Source: DASRFR01 sp035651455
GTDB lineage: Bacteria; Acidobacteriota; Terriglobia; Terriglobales; Acidobacteriaceae
Length of the DNA: 64,000 nucleotides
Direction: 5' to 3'
NCBI GenBank assembly: GCA_035651455.1
Contig: DASRFR010000059.1
Location: 124,001-188,000, forward strand
Made by a program: the position numbers and the translations under genes. Of this stretch, positions 61,301-64,000 are shown in pieces; within the stretch, counting starts at the first letter, position 1; the number at the start of each line of letters is the position of its first letter. Below the pieces are notes generated by a model. That model saw nothing but the letters and a program-made list of their open reading frames with translations, had not been told where the DNA came from and did not search any database.

Positions 61301-61627
61301 ACGCCACCTCGGCACTGATCTCCGGGCCGGTCGCTCGAATTCCCAATTCGGGGCGGGTACTGGCTCCCCGCTACCGGGTTCGGGGAAGGGCCCTACTGCA
61401 GGCAGATTATAGACCTGTTTGGAAGGCAAGGGCAGGTTTTCTCCGCCGGGTGCGACCCCCCTCCCGATGTGGGCATCGAATAAGTGACACGCTGAGGCAC
61501 ACCCGTACCGCTCGCGAAGGGGTTCAGGTGGGCTCACCTAGCCTGTACTCGCTATTCCCAAATTCGGAAATTGGCAATTGGAATTGCGACAGCTATAATC
61601 TGTACTAGTAAAGTCAAGGAGATACGA
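61301..61627. other. Divergent intergenic region
   Basis: 327 bp between the two-TM protein and the FeS carrier. No hairpin or palindrome of note; AATTGGCAATTGG near 61570 is a short AT-rich repeat just upstream of the carrier gene and could be part of its promoter. Confidence 0.3.
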
Positions 61628-61993
61628 ATGGCGACCACCACCACCCCCGAAGTAAAGCCCAAAACTGCGCCAATTAACCTTACCCCGGCGGCGATCGCCA
61701 AGGTGAAGGAGATCATGGCGCAACAGAACCCCGCCCCGGCCGGCCTGCGCGTGGGAGTGGTAGGGGGCGGCTGCTCCGGCTTCTCCTATTCCATGTCGTT
61801 TGAAAACAACGCGGGGCTCATGGATAAGACCTTCGACATGGAAGGCCTGAAGGTTTATGTCGATGCAACCTCGGTGATGTACCTGAACGGCTGCATCGTC
61901 GACTACGTAGAGACGCTGGAAGGAGCCGGCTTTAAATTTGAGAACCCGAACGTAAAGAGCACCTGCGGCTGCGGATCTTCGTTCAGCGTCTAG
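61628..61993 (+). CDS. A-type iron-sulfur cluster carrier (IscA/ErpA family)
   Basis: 121 aa from the ATG at 61628, AAGGAG ten bases upstream. LTPAAIAKVKEIMAQQ helix, then GGGCSGFSYSMSFE with Cys1, and near the C-terminus NVKSTCGCGSSFSV with the CGCG pair. The three Cys hold the cluster transferred to apo-enzymes. It carries a slightly longer N-terminus than E. coli IscA. The transcript ends at the strong terminator just downstream. Confidence 0.92.
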   Translation: MATTTTPEVKPKTAPINLTPAAIAKVKEIMAQQNPAPAGLRVGVVGGGCSGFSYSMSFENNAGLMDKTFDMEGLKVYVDATSVMYLNGCIVDYVETLEGAGFKFENPNVKSTCGCGSSFSV

Positions 61994-62039
61994 TCCGAGG
62001 GTGTAGTCCGGGCTGAATTCTCGTCCATTTAAAGATCAA

Positions 62040-62065
62040 CCCCGTCGTTCGCGGCGGGGTTTTTG
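62040..62065 (+). terminator. Rho-independent terminator of the FeS carrier gene
   Basis: CCCCGTCG-TTCG-CGGCGGGG, an 8-bp stem (one G-T pair) with the very stable UUCG tetraloop, followed by TTTTT. Confidence 0.92.
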
Positions 62066-62147
62066 TTTGGGCATAGTGGCACGTCTCGTGTGTTAGTAGC
62101 CGAGTTCGGCTCGGGTGAAAATTTGGGAAGCACCTGCCGTTGCAGCG

Positions 62148-63854
62148 TTAATCGCCGGTGCCACTTAGGGAAACAGTCTGGGGGCTGCCGCCGCCGTCGT
62201 CGGAGACGCTGATATTGGCTTTACGCAGGCCCGTCTTCGTCGGCGTGAACGTGACGGAAATTGTGCAATTCGCGCCTGCCGGGATCTGGGAGCCGCAGGT
62301 ATTGGACTGGGCGAAATCTTTCGCATTATTGCCAGTCACCTTGATACTAGTGAAGTTCAGCGGCTTGTTACCGACATTCGTGAGCGACAAGTTCTGCGGC
62401 GAACTGGTAGTTCCGATCTTCTGATCGGGGAAGGTCAGCGAGGAGGGCACAAGGTTGACCACGGTCCCGACACCCTTCACCTCAATTACCTGGGGTTTGG
62501 AAGAGGCGCTGTCGTGGATGCTGACGGTGTCGGTTTGTGCGCCGGGACTCGTGGGTCGGAAAGCGACTTTGATGAAGCAGATCGCTCCCGGCTCTAGCGT
62601 ATTCCTGCATGAGGTGTTCAGGAGGAACTGACCTTGCACCGAAATGGAAGAGATCGTTAATGCCGTAGAACCCGTGTTGGTGAGAGTCACCGTCTGCGGA
62701 GGGCTGGTGGTTTTTATGACACGTCTCGGGAACGAAAGAGGTGTGGTGGGAGAGAAGGTGACGACCCCGGTGTTAAGCAGAACTGTAATTAAGCTGTCCC
62801 CGGTGTCTGCGACCACCAGGTCAGCTCGGTTGTCGCCATTGACATCGCCCACCGCCACAAACCGAACCTCTGAGCCATCCGGGTAATACTTTGCCTGTTG
62901 GAACGTTCCGTCGCCATTGCCTGAGAGCACACTCACACCGGGAGGAAAGAGGAACTGGGCTACGGCTAAGTCCAGCTTCCGATCGCCATTGAAGTCGCCC
63001 GTTGTCACCCAATACGAGGACGGCACTGAATAGGTCACGGCGGGTTGGAATGTCCCGTCGCCATTACCGAGCAACACGCTAATGCCCCTGCCGCCATTAC
63101 ATGCGACCGCGAGATCCAGGATTCCGTTTGCGCGAAAGTCTGCTGCCACGACTGAGAGAGGGTCAGGACTAATGGGATAGCTCTGAGTCAGGCGAAAGCT
63201 GCCGTCTCCATTGCCTAGGAGAATCTCGGCCTCACCCGAGCCGCCGAACTGCTCGCCGATGGCTAGATCCAACGTGCCATCTCGATCGAAGTCCCCGACG
63301 CCCAACGATGACGGAGCAATCGACGGATAGGTGTTGATCGCCGGCTCCTGAAAGGTCCCATCTCCGTTGCCCAAGAGCACACTGACCTCGCGAAAGTCAA
63401 TCACAACTACATCGAGATTGTGGTCTCCGTTGAAGTCGGCGGTTGCGATATAAGTGGCGATCTCGGGAGTCTCGTATGTGACTGCGTTCTTAAAGGTGCC
63501 ATCGCCGTTGCCCAGGAGTATGCTCACGCCCTGGCTGCTGGCAATAACCAAATCCAGAACGTTGTCGTGATTAAAGTCAGCGGTGGCAACGGAGGCGGGC
63601 TCATCGCCTACGCCGTATTTGACGGCAGCCCCGAAGGTGCCGTCCCCTTTGCCAAGAAGGACACTGACATGGTTGTCATACGGAGTGACCACCGCACAGT
63701 CAAGCGTGCCATCGCGATTAAAATCGCCTACTGCTACCGAGGTCGGGAAAGGCGAGACAGGCGTGTTGGAGCGAGTCTCGAACTGGGCGAAGGCAGGCTC
63801 TACGAGAACGAACAACATGAGCACAATCAGGGGGCGGAGACCACATTTGGTCAT
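62148..63854 (-). CDS. Secreted VCBS/FG-GAP propeller with two C-terminal ASH (abnormal-spindle-like) domains
   Basis: 568 aa from the ATG at 63854, which gives a clean signal peptide (MTKCGLRPLIVLMLFVLVEPAFA); an ATG at 63890 is in frame. Seven or so FG-GAP repeats (VGDFNRDGTLDCAVV, ADFNHDNVLDLV, LLGNGDGTF) form a propeller up to about residue 365. Then two immunoglobulin-like ASH/choice-of-anchor units (LTNTGSTALTISSISVQG, FTPTKTGLRKANISV). This composition is characteristic of Terriglobia surface proteins. Adhesion or substrate capture is suspected. Confidence 0.88.
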   Translation of the reverse strand: MTKCGLRPLIVLMLFVLVEPAFAQFETRSNTPVSPFPTSVAVGDFNRDGTLDCAVVTPYDNHVSVLLGKGDGTFGAAVKYGVGDEPASVATADFNHDNVLDLVIASSQGVSILLGNGDGTFKNAVTYETPEIATYIATADFNGDHNLDVVVIDFREVSVLLGNGDGTFQEPAINTYPSIAPSSLGVGDFDRDGTLDLAIGEQFGGSGEAEILLGNGDGSFRLTQSYPISPDPLSVVAADFRANGILDLAVACNGGRGISVLLGNGDGTFQPAVTYSVPSSYWVTTGDFNGDRKLDLAVAQFLFPPGVSVLSGNGDGTFQQAKYYPDGSEVRFVAVGDVNGDNRADLVVADTGDSLITVLLNTGVVTFSPTTPLSFPRRVIKTTSPPQTVTLTNTGSTALTISSISVQGQFLLNTSCRNTLEPGAICFIKVAFRPTSPGAQTDTVSIHDSASSKPQVIEVKGVGTVVNLVPSSLTFPDQKIGTTSSPQNLSLTNVGNKPLNFTSIKVTGNNAKDFAQSNTCGSQIPAGANCTISVTFTPTKTGLRKANISVSDDGGGSPQTVSLSGTGD

Positions 63855-63905
63855 CCGTGCTGCTGATTTGCTATGGGTCAATGCCAGCATTCGAAATGAG
63901 TTCAA

Positions 63906-64000
63906 CGAAACCGGTCACTATTCTGCCTCGTTTCAAGGCTAATGGCCATGTTAAGTTTGCGGCGCGGGGAACTGCGCCAACTACCAAATCGCAGCCCTTT
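63906..64000. other. Right-edge spacer
   Basis: 95 bp upstream of the minus-strand VCBS gene; no gene or structure can be supported before the window ends. Confidence 0.3.

Noticed and set aside
1..64000. CRISPR array, rRNA, tRNA or prophage
   Set aside because: No regularly spaced repeats, no rRNA-like stretches, no convincing tRNA cloverleaf, and no phage structural or integrase genes were seen.

Overview
The window is about 64 kb of a GC-rich bacterial chromosome. It most resembles an uncultured or little-studied Acidobacteriota, probably Terriglobia. The pointers are VCBS/FG-GAP plus ASH-type surface proteins, PEGA-less serine/threonine kinases with TPR tails, tandem M16 peptidases, glutaryl-CoA dehydrogenase, a GerW-like protein and small Cys-rich proteins typical of that group. 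This assignment is inference; no rRNA or tRNA gene was seen.

Layout. (1) 1-9.4 kb, minus strand: a nonulosonate (pseudaminic acid-type) sugar operon pseB-pseC-GNAT-Gfo/Idh-[SpsF/PseF-like + aminotransferase fusion]-glycosyltransferase-like protein-[PseG-PseH fusion]-pseI (cut by the window edge). It is divergent from a Wzc-type tyrosine kinase/chain-length protein (9.7-12.0 kb). (2) 12.3-18.5 kb, plus strand: a small c-type cytochrome, then HybA-like FeS protein, HybB/NrfD-like membrane subunit, haem-motif sensor kinase, NtrC-type sigma54 regulator and an archaemetzincin, all overlapping or nearly so. No hydrogenase catalytic subunit is present. (3) 18.5-22.2 kb: accessory patch with an intact IS1595/ISXO2-type element (24-bp inverted repeats, 8-bp target duplication) carrying passenger genes, one with a HEPN RX4H motif. 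(4) 22.2-28.8 kb, minus strand: an arginine/carbamoyl-phosphate cluster (cyclic-2,3-DPG-synthetase-like GTPase, OTC, carbamate kinase, an atypical aspartate carbamoyltransferase-like protein, ornithine aminotransferase, guanidino-modifying enzyme). (5) 29-48.6 kb: mostly housekeeping and secreted functions (CDF transporter, CcmE of the CxxxY type, glutaryl-CoA dehydrogenase, prolyl oligopeptidase, LigD polymerase, amidohydrolase, M16 pair, radical SAM, RsbU-like phosphatase, Rieske oxygenase, methyltransferase). (6) 48.7-51.5 kb: a membrane DUF3179 gene interrupted by one in-frame TGA, divergent from a VCBS protein. (7) 51.7-55.8 kb: a transcarboxylase operon (5S, 12S, small membrane subunit, biotin carrier). 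(8) 56-64 kb: OsmC, PQQ-like propeller, TPR kinase, A-type FeS carrier and a VCBS/ASH surface protein.

The observation I rate highest is the DUF3179 gene. Its TGA sits exactly where the family has the first Cys of a CxxC motif, the frame stays open through the whole rest of the domain, and 15 nt downstream there is a 6-bp hairpin with loop GGUCU, the same core as the E. coli fdhF SECIS loop. This makes it a candidate selenoprotein (UxxC), although a simple nonsense mutation is not excluded. Second are the carbamoyltransferase that has lost the residues equivalent to ATCase Lys84 and Gln231 inside a catabolic cluster, and the HEPN-bearing IS1595 element.
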